DNA from: CAYJBH01 sp964369965
Lineage (GTDB): Bacteria; Bacillota; Clostridia; Oscillospirales; Ruminococcaceae
DNA: 31,834 nucleotides
NCBI GenBank assembly: GCA_964369965.1
Contig: CAYJGF010000025.1
Coordinates: forward strand, 1-31,834
Direction of reading: 5' to 3'
Under the pieces are notes generated by a model that saw nothing but the letters and a program-made list of their open reading frames with translations, was not told the DNA's origin and did no database searches. Shown piece by piece: positions 1-8,465 of the stretch (position 1 is its first letter; each line of letters starts with the position of its first letter). The translations under genes and the position numbers were made by a program.

Positions 1-2
1 CG

Positions 3-80
3 AGGTTTCCGGAAGATGTTGTTGAGCGTTGCAAAAAAGAAGCGTTAGAACGTATCGAGGCAGACTGTGCCGAGAAATAA
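3..80 (+). CDS. C-terminal tail of an unidentified protein (cut by window edge)
   Basis: An open frame enters from the left edge and ends at a TAA at 78-80. The visible 25 residues include RFPEDVVERCKKEALERIEA and end in DCAEK, a charged, helix-like tail with ordinary codon use. It runs convergently into the relaxase remnant, whose stop codon lies 3 bases further on. Too little is visible to assign a family, and a chance open frame of this length is possible. Confidence 0.4.
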   Translation, partial: RFPEDVVERCKKEALERIEADCAEK

Positions 81-82
81 AG

Positions 83-931
83 TCATCGTTCTAACTCCCG
101 AACCCTTTTTCGCTGTGGTGGCTTCCTCATCTGCCGTTCAATGCGGATGTTCTCTTTCATCTTCGTGATGTCAGCGACAATATTGTTTGCCGTCCTCACC
201 TCTTTGCGGAGTTTTGCAAGACGGTCGGTCAACCTGTCACGCTCTGATTTTAGATCGGTTATAACATCAACATCATCCTTAAAATGCTTCCGACCAATCA
301 ACCTTACCTGTTCGGAATAGCGGTTAAGCCGTCGTAAATCTTCGCGTATCTCCGGTGAGAGTGGTCGATATTTTTTAGGCGTCAGCCCTAACAAATACCG
401 ATAGTGATAGTAGAGTGCGACAAGACCTGTGACCTTTCCGGCTTTGCTAAAACTGCCATGAACACGACGCTTTCTCGGTCGATTGGGCTTGCGATTCATA
501 AAATAATTATAGTTACCACACGCCTTTATTGTGTTAGAACGTATTCGAGCAATGATATTTTCGGGCAGATATTCTTCGCCCAGCCGATGCATTCTTGTTT
601 CCTTTGTGTCGTTCACCGAGCGGATAGTTGCATGTTTACGCTTCGGGTTAGCGTCTACTACATACCCCTGTTTGAGCATCACCTTTTCAAAATCACCAGG
701 ATATTTGCTACAGGTTATTGCAAAGTCAATCGCATGTCGCATGAGGTTATACTTAGTCGGCTCACCTCTTTTTTCGGCAAAGTAGATGCTCCGTGGGGTG
801 TGACCTGTCGGGTTTTTTATCACCGAAAGTGAGTGTGCTCTACACAGCTCGTCCGATGCTTTACGCATAGAATTATATGCCGCCTTGTTGTCGTTAAACT
901 TCTTTCCATCGATATATGAAACCTGAATTTT
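83..931 (-). pseudogene. Relaxase (MobA/VirD2-like), C-terminal fragment
   Basis: This is the downstream part of a plasmid/ICE mobilisation relaxase. The frame is open from just inside the inserted palindromic element and includes SYIDGKKFNDNKAAYNSMRK followed by SDELCRAHSLSVI, which is the stretch that normally follows the catalytic HxHNH motif in this family. The remaining ~240 residues are basic, with a coiled-coil-like C-terminus (DLKSERDRLTDRLAKLRKEV), as is usual for the accessory region of such relaxases. The first in-frame ATG (868) lies inside the conserved block, so it is not the true start. The matching N-terminal part lies at 1037-1245 in a different frame, separated by the 932-1036 insertion, so no functional relaxase can be made. 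The family call rests on recognised motifs. Confidence 0.75.
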
Positions 932-1036
932 TTAGTCAAACCACTTGAAAACAAACAAATCTCTGTTTCACAAAAACCATATATGAAAGTTTTTGTAAAA
1001 CATTTCTTTGAAGTTTTCTAAAAGTGTTTTGACTAA
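932..1036. mobile_element. MITE-like near-palindromic insertion (TA-flanked) within the relaxase gene
   Basis: The two ends read TTAGTCAAACCACTTGAAAA (plus strand from 932) and TTAGTCAAAACACTTTTAGA (minus strand from 1036). The similarity continues inward (TGTTTCACAAAAAC against TGTTTTACAAAAAC) to a central CATATATG at 978-985, so the whole unit could fold into one hairpin. A TA dinucleotide sits at each border (933-934 and 1034-1035), the target duplication expected of IS630/Tc1-mariner transposases. There is no coding capacity. It lies directly after the HNHFVV residues of the relaxase and disrupts it. I infer a non-autonomous miniature element mobilised in trans; the exact ends could differ by a few bases. 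Confidence 0.7.
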
Positions 1037-1245
1037 CGACAAAATGATTGTGTAGATGTTCCCTGTCAAGGTGGGTCGCAACCACGACCTGAAAGCGATC
1101 TGCCCACAACTTTTTAGCAAGTGCAACACCTATTGTATGTGCTTTGTCTGCCGTCACCTCACCCGGTTTGAAACTCTGATAGGCATGGTAAGCAACGTTA
1201 CCACCTGTCTTTCCGAAACGATTTTTAACCGCCAACATCTGCGTA
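1037..1245 (-). pseudogene. Relaxase (MobA/VirD2-like), N-terminal catalytic fragment
   Basis: The frame encodes YHAYQSFKPGEVTADKAHTI and then ATHLDREHLHNHFVV, the HxDxxHxHNH metal-binding motif of MOB_P-type relaxases that nick oriT. The family normally has several tens of residues before this block, including the catalytic tyrosine; here the frame meets a stop just upstream, near 1250, where the sequence changes to the solute-binding-protein fragment on the other strand. On its 3' side the frame runs into the palindromic insertion at 1036 and terminates inside it (936). The gene is therefore broken at both ends. Its continuation is the fragment at 83-931. Confidence 0.75.
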
Positions 1246-1255
1246 CCTTACATGG

Positions 1256-2074
1256 ATGAATAAGTTCTACACCGAGGGCTTAATTGACAAAGATATATTC
1301 ACCCAAACCGGCGTGCAATATGCTGCAAAACAGGGTGAGGGAGTTGTCGGAATGGGTGCCATGGCGGCACCGTTTGTAAATATGCCTAACATAATGACGG
1401 AATACAATGCATTAATCCCTCTTACAAGCGATACAAACAGCACACAGATGTGGCCGCAGATAGACATCACAGTTCCGGGGCAGTTTGTAGTACCTAAATC
1501 ATCTGAGAATATTGAAACTGCGATAAAATTTGCAAACTTTTTCTACACCGATGCGGGCAGATACTTAGCCTACCAAGGACCCGGTGAAAAACTGGATCAG
1601 GATATCGCTATGGGCTACGCCGGTTTTGAAATTGTAGACGGCAACGTTATGACGGTTGTGGATTTGCCTAATGATGTTGCTAGTTGGTGGGAGTATATGA
1701 ATATGTACACCTCTCCCATAAACGGTCCTGCCTTAGGATTTGTATATAGTGACGTTGAAATTTCAGAAATGCTCGACGAAGAATATGCTAAAGACGCCAC
1801 AACAGGCGATGCTCTGTGGAGAGCTTCTATGATAGAGAGAGTTTCTCCTTTCTTTGTCTCAATGTTCCCGAACCTTTACTATACAAAAGAACAAACTGAT
1901 ACAATTACACGTCTGCAGACGTCTATCATGGACTATGTCGCTCAGATGGAGGCAAGGTTTATCGTGGGTTCAGAACCGCTCGCTAACTTCGAGGACTTCC
2001 AAGCAGAGCTTGAAAATCTTGGTGTAGAAGAATATATTGCTACACTTCAAGAATCTTACGATGCAGTAAAATAA
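1256..2074 (+). CDS. ABC sugar-transporter solute-binding protein, C-terminal fragment
   Basis: The 272 residues match the second half of LipO/LplA-type extracellular solute-binding proteins. WMNKFYTEGLIDKDIF corresponds to NKWYTDGLMHPDNI in the complete binding protein at 10851, and FANFFYTDAGRYLAYQG corresponds to its WVDYFYTDEGSKFLN. There is no signal peptide or lipobox. The frame is open upstream only to about 1229, where relaxase sequence begins on the other strand, so the 5' half is missing. The ATG at 1256 is internal to the original protein and has no ribosome site. A 12-bp stem hairpin follows the stop, as it does after the intact binding-protein gene. It is probably a non-functional remnant of a second, different sugar importer. 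Confidence 0.8.
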   Translation: MNKFYTEGLIDKDIFTQTGVQYAAKQGEGVVGMGAMAAPFVNMPNIMTEYNALIPLTSDTNSTQMWPQIDITVPGQFVVPKSSENIETAIKFANFFYTDAGRYLAYQGPGEKLDQDIAMGYAGFEIVDGNVMTVVDLPNDVASWWEYMNMYTSPINGPALGFVYSDVEISEMLDEEYAKDATTGDALWRASMIERVSPFFVSMFPNLYYTKEQTDTITRLQTSIMDYVAQMEARFIVGSEPLANFEDFQAELENLGVEEYIATLQESYDAVK

Positions 2075-2091
2075 ATACAGTCAGTATTTTA

Positions 2092-2124
2092 TATTCCGAA
2101 AACCTTAAATATGTTTTCGGAATA
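2092..2124 (+). terminator. Intercistronic hairpin after solute-binding-protein fragment
   Basis: A perfect 12-bp inverted repeat, TATTCCGAAAAC (2092-2103) and GTTTTCGGAATA (2113-2124), has a 9-nt loop. No U-run follows, so it is more likely an mRNA-stabilising or attenuating hairpin between the binding-protein gene and the gene starting at 2155 than a full terminator. Confidence 0.6.
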
Positions 2125-2154
2125 CATCTACATATAAAAAGGAGAAAAGTTTAT

Positions 2155-2904
2155 ATGCATAGAATAGACTATAATACCTACCTTGATAGCCTGTTTGTAG
2201 GCGAGACAAAGGAGCTTATCGTAACAATAAAAGCGACTGAAAAGTGCGACGCTTCGGTGCAGGTAAATTCAGAGCGATTAGTTTTCGATTGGGATAATAA
2301 GCTCATTTCTTTTGAAAAGGGAGAGGGTGTTTCGCTACCGTTGAGTGTTAAATACAAGTGTGACAAAAACATTTTTGACAAAAACCTCTTCACCATAACC
2401 GTCGGGGAAGAAGAATATCTGTTCGGTGTCGGTGGAGCGCGCCAATGGGCGGTTTATGGGCCATATTGGCACTGTTACAACAAAAATGTATTCGGTGCTA
2501 CAAACCCTTTTCGCAACGATGAAGTTCGGGTGAACCCCTCTCAATCACCGGGTAGCTGTGAGGCAGGATATCTCAACTATGTTGTTCACACAAATGAATA
2601 CCTTGATGAAAATGCACTGTTCCGCAAAGACCTGCCCGAACAGCTGCCTTTTACCCTTCAAAAGGGTGAGGATCTTGTCACCGAGAAAGATTTGGATGGC
2701 TATAACGGTGAGGGCGTCTACTATCTCGCAAAAACTTTTTACAGCGAAAAATACCGAGAGGTGGATATCAACATAGCCTCCACCGCAGAACATACTGCAA
2801 TGCTTAACGGCAAACTACTTTGCAGGCAGGACGAAATAAAGAACTGGTGTTGCCACGGTGCCGGCAATATTGTTAAGTTAAAGGCTAGCGAGCCACAACG
2901 TTAA
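2155..2904 (+). CDS. Unidentified beta-rich protein, truncated at the 3' end
   Basis: The start is well supported by AAAAGGAG upstream of ATG 2155. The 249 residues have no signal peptide. They look like two beta-sandwich stretches: residues ~1-95, strand-rich (TKELIVTIKA, SLPLSVKYKC), and a second part ending in YREVDINIASTAEHTAMLNG, which resembles the galactose-binding jelly roll found in glycoside hydrolases and ADP-ribosylglycohydrolase-like proteins. Residues ~100-130 contain GPYWHCYNKNVF. The reading frame stays open only to KASEPQR at 2904, where it overlaps the broken end of the minus-strand sulfatase by 20 bases, so the real protein was probably longer. It lies 80 bases after the binding-protein fragment and was probably in its operon. 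I do not recognise the family. Confidence 0.5.
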   Translation: MHRIDYNTYLDSLFVGETKELIVTIKATEKCDASVQVNSERLVFDWDNKLISFEKGEGVSLPLSVKYKCDKNIFDKNLFTITVGEEEYLFGVGGARQWAVYGPYWHCYNKNVFGATNPFRNDEVRVNPSQSPGSCEAGYLNYVVHTNEYLDENALFRKDLPEQLPFTLQKGEDLVTEKDLDGYNGEGVYYLAKTFYSEKYREVDINIASTAEHTAMLNGKLLCRQDEIKNWCCHGAGNIVKLKASEPQR

Positions 2905-3451
2905 TAAAGGTAGTAGAGTGATATTCTTCGGGAAGATTGCTGACCTTAGTTCCAAAACTTTCGAAATATTCTTTCAATGCGTGTTTGCGATATTCGTGAC
3001 GTTGGTCAATAATATCAATGTCATCCAGAACATTATTTTTCATTAAAAAGGTATGATAATCATCCTCAAAGCGACCGGGGCCGTCCTGTTCAGCAAGACA
3101 CATATTCTCAAAACCCATATCGAGATATGTGGGTGTAAAGTGCATTTTACCGACACATGCCGTATTATAATCCTGATCTCGCAAGATCATCGCAAAACTT
3201 TTCGAGGGAGCTTTTACGGTACAATGGTTGTTTAAACCACCGTGTTGAAATGGGTATAGTCCAGTTAAAAAGGAATATCTCGAGGGTGTGCAAACCGGAA
3301 AAGAGCAGTAGTGTTTTTCATACACTATTGAATCATCCGCGAGCCGCTGCAGGTTCGGGGTAATTACTTCACCGTTTTTGTAAGGCGATAGACAGTCTGT
3401 GCGATGTTGATCGGTATGTATTATCAAGATATTCGGTTTTTCCATGATCAC
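2885..3451 (-). CDS. S1-type sulfatase, N-terminal fragment (3' end lost)
   Basis: This begins as an arylsulfatase-superfamily enzyme. ILIIHTDQHRTD near the N-terminus holds metal ligand D14, and FPVCTPSRYSFLTG carries the C54-T-P-S-R motif in which the cysteine is oxidised to formylglycine by the anaerobic radical-SAM maturase anSME. S1 sulfatases are usually 450-550 residues; this one stops at 188 with FINVVAR, exactly where it meets the opposite-strand gene, so the second metal-site half (D-H-G) is gone and it should be inactive. The first codon is GTG at 3451, 6 bases after GGGGAG; an ATG two codons later is also possible. There is no signal peptide. It is the last gene of the operon with the kinase and glycyl radical enzyme. 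Confidence 0.8.
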   Translation of the reverse strand: MIMEKPNILIIHTDQHRTDCLSPYKNGEVITPNLQRLADDSIVYEKHYCSFPVCTPSRYSFLTGLYPFQHGGLNNHCTVKAPSKSFAMILRDQDYNTACVGKMHFTPTYLDMGFENMCLAEQDGPGRFEDDYHTFLMKNNVLDDIDIIDQRHEYRKHALKEYFESFGTKVSNLPEEYHSTTFINVVAR

Positions 3452-3465
3452 AAATGCTCCCCTTT

Positions 3466-5223
3466 TTAAACAACAGCAAAATATATTGCACCCACCGCTT
3501 GGGCGAACTGAGCCACCGTATATTCCGGGTGGTTGTCCAGTTGTTGCATCAGGGTTGTGTTTGCCATTGTCGTGTCCGCCGCTTTGAGGGTGAGGCTTTC
3601 ACAAATTCTTGCCGCGCCCTGTTGCATGGCTTTAAAGCAAGGATTATTCTTCACAAGCCTTCCGAATAAAACCCGTTCGTTGTTGTTCATTCCGAGTATC
3701 AGCTCTGTTTCAAGATAGGTCACCGCAATATATTCCCCTATTGTCGCAAATATCTCACGGCACTCCTTTTCGTCCTCGTGGGTGGCGAGCTCCATAAAAA
3801 ATTCGAGCGCCGCTTTTCTCATGTCTATCGGTGCGGTGGGGACGACGATCTCTCCACCCTGCTCGATGAAAACACCGCACTGTACCGCTTCACTTAGAAT
3901 GTCGGGGCGAGTTACGGCAAGATTGTTTAGTGCCAGACGAAAAACTCCGTACTGACAGATGCATTTTTGGAGCGTTCCGGGCAGTTCGGTATTGAAATTC
4001 AGGATGCTTCGTACATCGCCGGAGAGATAACTCCGCTGCGAATAGCTACCGAGGTCTATAATAAAGTTATACACCTCTAGCGGAATTTCCGGAATAGTTC
4101 CCGTCGGCAGTACCCAGCCTGTCCCGAGCTCGGTTCCAAGTGTGTGAGCGAAAAAACCGTTCTTAGCTGATACTCCATCTGCCGCGTATTCGACCGCCGC
4201 CGTGAATGCCGCCATCGGTCCGTCGTTGGTTATGCTAATGTCACCCGTTGAGGTGACATAGGCCTTTAACATATCGGCAAGAGGGGTTATTTTTGAAAAC
4301 TCTATTTCGTAATCTATCTCGGCATTTTCACGCATCCCTTTTGTCTTGAACGTCTCTCCGCCGACTATTTTGTTTTTTATCACCACATCGGGGAAACATA
4401 AGCCTATTCCGTCAAAACTTCGCAACAGCTCTATTTGTCGTTCCATATCATCGGTCAATGTGATTATCTCGGTGTCGCTTGACTCCTTTGACATGATGTG
4501 TTCTGGTATCCGGGAGCCTTTCCCCTCTATGACAAGCCCTGCCGCCACGCGCATTAATCTTGTCAGGTTCACGATCGGTTGTATCAACTGCTCCGCCGTC
4601 TTAAATGAGGCTGGGTACCAATCGTACTCCTTGCACAAAATCAGCCTGTCATCATATGATACCGCTATCTTTATATCGGTGCCGCCGATATCCATCCCCA
4701 TCAGTAATCGCCCTTTTGTTCTTTGTGGTAATTCGCTGAAGATGTCGGTTTCAATGTTATTTTCATCAACAATATCTATGTCGGGTCTTTTGTCAATGCT
4801 GTTCACCGTAATTTTAAAGCATTCATCATCGCCAAACAGTGCCGATACAATCCGCTCGTTGACGTTCAGGCATTTGCCATAGCCGAAACGCTGTGCCTTG
4901 GGAATGGAAAGTTGAAACACCTCGTTTAGCTCGGCCGCAATGTCTACAAGTGCAGAGTTGTGCCCGTCACGATAAACCTCAATGCCTAACGCTCCGGTAG
5001 CACTGATAATATTGTAGATTGTAGCATGGATATATTCCTTTATAAAAAGGATTTCCTTCTCACCCTTTACGTTTGGCAAAGGGAGGTTAAAAAGTTTCTT
5101 GTTTCTATCATAATCGATGACGCAGAGCGCAAAGTTGTCCGATCCGATTTCAAAAAATCGTGCTCTTACGTCACTGATATAGACGGCTCTGTCAGCTTTT
5201 GCATCTTCAATAAATTTTCGCAT
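3466..5223 (-). CDS. ROK-like sugar kinase with long N-terminal extension
   Basis: The C-terminal ~410 residues look like a ROK-family kinase that phosphorylates a free sugar with ATP. The phosphate-binding loop MGMDIGGTDIKIAV is at ~175-188, a second acidic motif ITNDGPMAAFTAAVEYA follows, and an adenosine-type loop reads HTLGTELGTGWV. The protein is 585 residues against about 300 for a typical ROK kinase. Residues 1-170 form an extension with no recognisable helix-turn-helix, so a ROK repressor is unlikely. I do not find the usual CxCGxxGCxE zinc signature, which makes it a divergent member. The start ATG 5223 follows AAAGGAAA. It lies 16 bases after the activase gene and 14 bases before the truncated sulfatase. 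The sugar substrate is unknown. Confidence 0.65.
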   Translation of the reverse strand: MRKFIEDAKADRAVYISDVRARFFEIGSDNFALCVIDYDRNKKLFNLPLPNVKGEKEILFIKEYIHATIYNIISATGALGIEVYRDGHNSALVDIAAELNEVFQLSIPKAQRFGYGKCLNVNERIVSALFGDDECFKITVNSIDKRPDIDIVDENNIETDIFSELPQRTKGRLLMGMDIGGTDIKIAVSYDDRLILCKEYDWYPASFKTAEQLIQPIVNLTRLMRVAAGLVIEGKGSRIPEHIMSKESSDTEIITLTDDMERQIELLRSFDGIGLCFPDVVIKNKIVGGETFKTKGMRENAEIDYEIEFSKITPLADMLKAYVTSTGDISITNDGPMAAFTAAVEYAADGVSAKNGFFAHTLGTELGTGWVLPTGTIPEIPLEVYNFIIDLGSYSQRSYLSGDVRSILNFNTELPGTLQKCICQYGVFRLALNNLAVTRPDILSEAVQCGVFIEQGGEIVVPTAPIDMRKAALEFFMELATHEDEKECREIFATIGEYIAVTYLETELILGMNNNERVLFGRLVKNNPCFKAMQQGAARICESLTLKAADTTMANTTLMQQLDNHPEYTVAQFAQAVGAIYFAVV

Positions 5224-5239
5224 TGTTTTCCTTTCGTGG

Positions 5240-6127
5240 TTAATAAAACACCTTGTGCAATCCCTCGTCCGCCATGAGCTTGCGAAGATGCGGCAGTGAA
5301 CTGTCGTTGAATTTGCGTGCCCTTACCGGATAGTCCAGCCCCATCGAGTCATACTTACTTCGGCAAAGCGGATTGTACGGGAGGAGTTCCGTCCTTAAAT
5401 CATTATCGATCGAGACGATGAACTTTGCTATGTCCCTGATGTTATCATCATCGTCAGTAAACCCAGGTATTATCGGCACTCGGGTCAGCATGTTGACGCC
5501 TGATTCGTATAAAAAGTTGTAGTTGTGACGGATAGGTGTCGGGTCGACCCCGGTAAATTTTCGATGGCGTTCCTCGTCAAATATTTTGAGATCCACGATA
5601 AAGGTATCTGTCAAGGGGATAAAACGACGAAGTTGTTCCGTTTTAGCATAAAGGCAGGTCTCTATTGCGGTATCGACCCCCTCGTTTTTGCATATTTCGA
5701 GGATTTCAACCGCAAAATCCGGCTGTGCGAGCACCTCTCCACCCGACAGCGTCACCCCACCGCCATCTAAAAAAAACACCTTGTCTCGCAGTAATAATGC
5801 GGCGGCACGGTCGGCGGTTATCCTTTCACCGCTGAAAGTGATTGCGCTGGTCGGGCAATATTTTTCACACTCGCCGCACTTTTTACAGAGTGTACGGTCT
5901 ATAAAAAACGTCGGTGTATCACTTATCGCGCCGTGCTTGCAGTGTTTCCTACAACCTCCGCAGGAGATACAACTACCCGACCTCCATACGACACCATCAC
6001 CCGCAAGACCCTCTGGGTTTTGACACCATACGCAGGAGAGCGGGCAGCCGCTAAAGAAAAGCGTCGACCGGATACCGTCGCCATCGTGTAAGGCAAATCG
6101 CTTTATATCGAATATCCGTCCCGTCAT
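5240..6127 (-). CDS. Glycyl radical enzyme activase (radical SAM, PflA-like)
   Basis: The 295-residue protein installs the glycyl radical on its partner enzyme using S-adenosylmethionine. The radical-SAM cluster motif CPLSCVWC is present (C28, C32, C35). It is followed by a ferredoxin-like insert with two further [4Fe-4S] sites, CISCGGCRKHC (C53, C56, C59, C63) and CKKCGECEKYC (C81, C84, C87, C91). This insert is typical of activases for eliminase-type glycyl radical enzymes and absent from the pyruvate formate-lyase activase. I chose ATG 6127, whose A is shared with the TGA of the upstream enzyme gene and which has AAGGTG just before it, so translation is coupled. A GTG one codon upstream is the alternative. 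It is cytosolic and oxygen-sensitive. Confidence 0.9.
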   Translation of the reverse strand: MTGRIFDIKRFALHDGDGIRSTLFFSGCPLSCVWCQNPEGLAGDGVVWRSGSCISCGGCRKHCKHGAISDTPTFFIDRTLCKKCGECEKYCPTSAITFSGERITADRAAALLLRDKVFFLDGGGVTLSGGEVLAQPDFAVEILEICKNEGVDTAIETCLYAKTEQLRRFIPLTDTFIVDLKIFDEERHRKFTGVDPTPIRHNYNFLYESGVNMLTRVPIIPGFTDDDDNIRDIAKFIVSIDNDLRTELLPYNPLCRSKYDSMGLDYPVRARKFNDSSLPHLRKLMADEGLHKVFY

Positions 6128-8454
6128 CACACACCTTCGTAGCAGGTTCGCTCTATTATCTCGTTCTGAAGATCTTCGGCGAGCTCCACAAAGTAAGCGG
6201 TATAGCCCGCCACACGGACGGTCAACCCCTTGTATTTTTCCGGCTCGTTCTTGGCGGCGTGTAGATCCTCCGCGTTAAAGACATTGAACTGCACATGCGA
6301 TATGCCAAGCTTTACGAAAGCTCGCAGAAACGATGCGAACCGCTCCACCCCCTCCTTTGTGCGAAAAAGCGAGGGCAAAAACTTCATATTCAGCAATGAG
6401 CCGTTGCTCGCCCTTGAAAAGTCAAGCTTTGATACCGACTGCAACAGCGCGGTGGGGCCGTTTTTATCGCGCCCGTACATGGCGGATACCCCACCGTCGG
6501 CAAGTGGCTCTCGGGAGTATCGCCCGTCCGCCGAAGCGGCGACATTCTGCCCCATCGGGACATGCGCCGACACGGTGTAGAGCCCCATCTGATAGATGCC
6601 GCCACGTCTGTTTTTGTATTTTTTAAGGCGATCGGCGAAAAAGTCAACCCATCTTGAGCCTATTGTGTCGACATAGTCGTCGTCGTTGCCGTATTTCGGT
6701 ACTTTGTTTAAAAGAAGTTGCCGTATCATCTCCTTTTCGGCAAAATTATTTGAAAGGCTTTCCCGTAGTTCTCGCGCCGAGATAATTTTCTCCACAAAAA
6801 CAAGTTTTTTTATGGCGGCGAGGCTGTCGGCGACGTTTGCAACCTGAATTGCCTGAACCCCCGCAAAGTTGTATTTTGCACCGCCCTGTGTGACGTCCTG
6901 CCCTTTTGCAAGACAGTCGTCGATCACCCCGGACAAAAAAGGTGTCGGCAGCAACAACTCGTGCATGTATTCCATCTCGGTCACACATTGCACCATTCTA
7001 TCCGTAAAATGATTTATTTGAGTCTCGAATGCCCGCTCCAACGCCTCATAGCTCTCAAAATCCTCTAAATTTCCGAGCGCAAGACCGCTCTTTCGATTAT
7101 CGAGCATATCCACACCGTTGTTTACGGTCAGCTCCAGAACCTTTAAAAGATTGAACATCGCCGCGTCGCTCCAGGCGAGGCTGTTCCCGTGGGTTGTCAG
7201 CTCGACACAGCCGACAATGGCATAATTTTTCGCGTCCTCCTGTGACACCCCGTGCTTTATCAGTGCCGGTATGACCGATTCATCGTTGAAAAATTGGGGC
7301 ATACCACTCCCCTGTCCGACCACCGACGCCGCTTCGCACAAAAATTCCTGTGGTGAATCTTTGTGAATTCTGCAGGACAGATTGGGTTGTGGCAGACCGA
7401 GATGCTGTTGTGCCTTTAAAAAAAGGTAGCTCAACTCGTTGGTGGTGTCGTTGCCGTCGCCGTCTATGCCGCCTATTGCGACGTTAAACCCGATGGGAAA
7501 TCCGGCGAAATATTTTGCCGAGCCGGAGTTGCGCAGATAGACAATCTGATTGAATTTGAGGAAAAGGCACTCCATAATTTCCAGCGCGTCCTCCCGTGTC
7601 ATACCCTCGTCGCGCGAGTGATTATAGTAGGGCAACAGATAGCGATCCATACGACCGGGCGAAAAGGAGGAGGCGTTTCCCTCCATCTGCAGTATCACAT
7701 ACAAAAACCAGACCGACTGCACCGCCTCGTGAAATGACCTCGCGGGGTGCTCCGCAATCCATTCACATACCTGCGCAACCTCGGTCATTCCTTTTTCTGC
7801 CGCGAGGTCAGCATACCGCCCGATAAAATCGCAGGCGGCACTATATGAGATAACCACCGATTGATAAAAAGCTTTTTTTGTGCTGTCCGTCTCGGTATCA
7901 AGTTGTCTTTGAGCCTCACTCGCTATACCGCGCGGTCCCAGTGTCAGCCACTTTATCGTGTTGGGGCAGATGTGCCCCTGACTGTGGTCCTTTTGATTTA
8001 TCTTGACGACACGCGCTAAGTCGTCCACCTCACCCCCGAGCCGTTCCCGCACGCAATCCTCTAACGAGCGACCTTTCCAAAAGGGCAATATCTCGGCACG
8101 GAACTCTTCTATATCCTCACGGTGGACATTAAATCGGTCCTGTGGGCGTGTCGGCAGTGTCTCAAACTCTCTGTCCACCCAGGATGAGCCGGTCTCGGGG
8201 AACACTATCCCCGCCCTCACACCGACCGAACGGTTGCCGACAATCAATTCGTCGGCGTCAACCCTTATCGAGATGTTGTGAAGTGCCGCCGCAAGCGAGT
8301 GTGCACGTTGTAAGCAACGTGGCTCGTCGAGATGTTTTTTTACACTGTCCGTAATAATTCGCGCCTGCTCGATGGAGGCAAAACGCCCCTCATTCAGCAT
8401 ATCGGATTTGATCCGTTTGACACGGTCGGATACGATAAAGTTTTCTGTTAACAT
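6127..8454 (-). CDS. Glycyl radical enzyme, eliminase/dehydratase type, substrate unknown
   Basis: A 775-residue member of the pyruvate formate-lyase superfamily. The thiyl-radical cysteine is in VGCVELTTHG (C416) with E418 as the likely general base, the C-x-E arrangement of diol dehydratases, choline lyase and C-S lyases. The paired cysteines of true pyruvate formate-lyase are absent. The glycyl radical loop near the C-terminus is VRVAGYTAYF (G750). Well-known diol dehydratases continue GCVEP after the cysteine; here it is GCVEL, so the substrate cannot be read off. The start ATG 8454 is preferred because GAGGTGG lies just upstream; an ATG at 8484 would overlap the preceding gene. The activase follows immediately. 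No microcompartment shell genes are visible, so the reaction is probably cytosolic. Confidence 0.9.
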   Translation of the reverse strand: MLTENFIVSDRVKRIKSDMLNEGRFASIEQARIITDSVKKHLDEPRCLQRAHSLAAALHNISIRVDADELIVGNRSVGVRAGIVFPETGSSWVDREFETLPTRPQDRFNVHREDIEEFRAEILPFWKGRSLEDCVRERLGGEVDDLARVVKINQKDHSQGHICPNTIKWLTLGPRGIASEAQRQLDTETDSTKKAFYQSVVISYSAACDFIGRYADLAAEKGMTEVAQVCEWIAEHPARSFHEAVQSVWFLYVILQMEGNASSFSPGRMDRYLLPYYNHSRDEGMTREDALEIMECLFLKFNQIVYLRNSGSAKYFAGFPIGFNVAIGGIDGDGNDTTNELSYLFLKAQQHLGLPQPNLSCRIHKDSPQEFLCEAASVVGQGSGMPQFFNDESVIPALIKHGVSQEDAKNYAIVGCVELTTHGNSLAWSDAAMFNLLKVLELTVNNGVDMLDNRKSGLALGNLEDFESYEALERAFETQINHFTDRMVQCVTEMEYMHELLLPTPFLSGVIDDCLAKGQDVTQGGAKYNFAGVQAIQVANVADSLAAIKKLVFVEKIISARELRESLSNNFAEKEMIRQLLLNKVPKYGNDDDYVDTIGSRWVDFFADRLKKYKNRRGGIYQMGLYTVSAHVPMGQNVAASADGRYSREPLADGGVSAMYGRDKNGPTALLQSVSKLDFSRASNGSLLNMKFLPSLFRTKEGVERFASFLRAFVKLGISHVQFNVFNAEDLHAAKNEPEKYKGLTVRVAGYTAYFVELAEDLQNEIIERTCYEGV

Positions 8455-8465
8455 GTCCACCTCTT

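Noticed and set aside
404..832. 142-codon plus-strand open frame
   Set aside because: It is antisense to the relaxase fragment, which has recognisable family motifs; the frame has no ribosome site.
6127..8454. Pyruvate formate-lyase identity for the glycyl radical enzyme
   Set aside because: The adjacent double cysteine of true pyruvate formate-lyase is absent; C-x-E and the ferredoxin-type activase indicate an eliminase.
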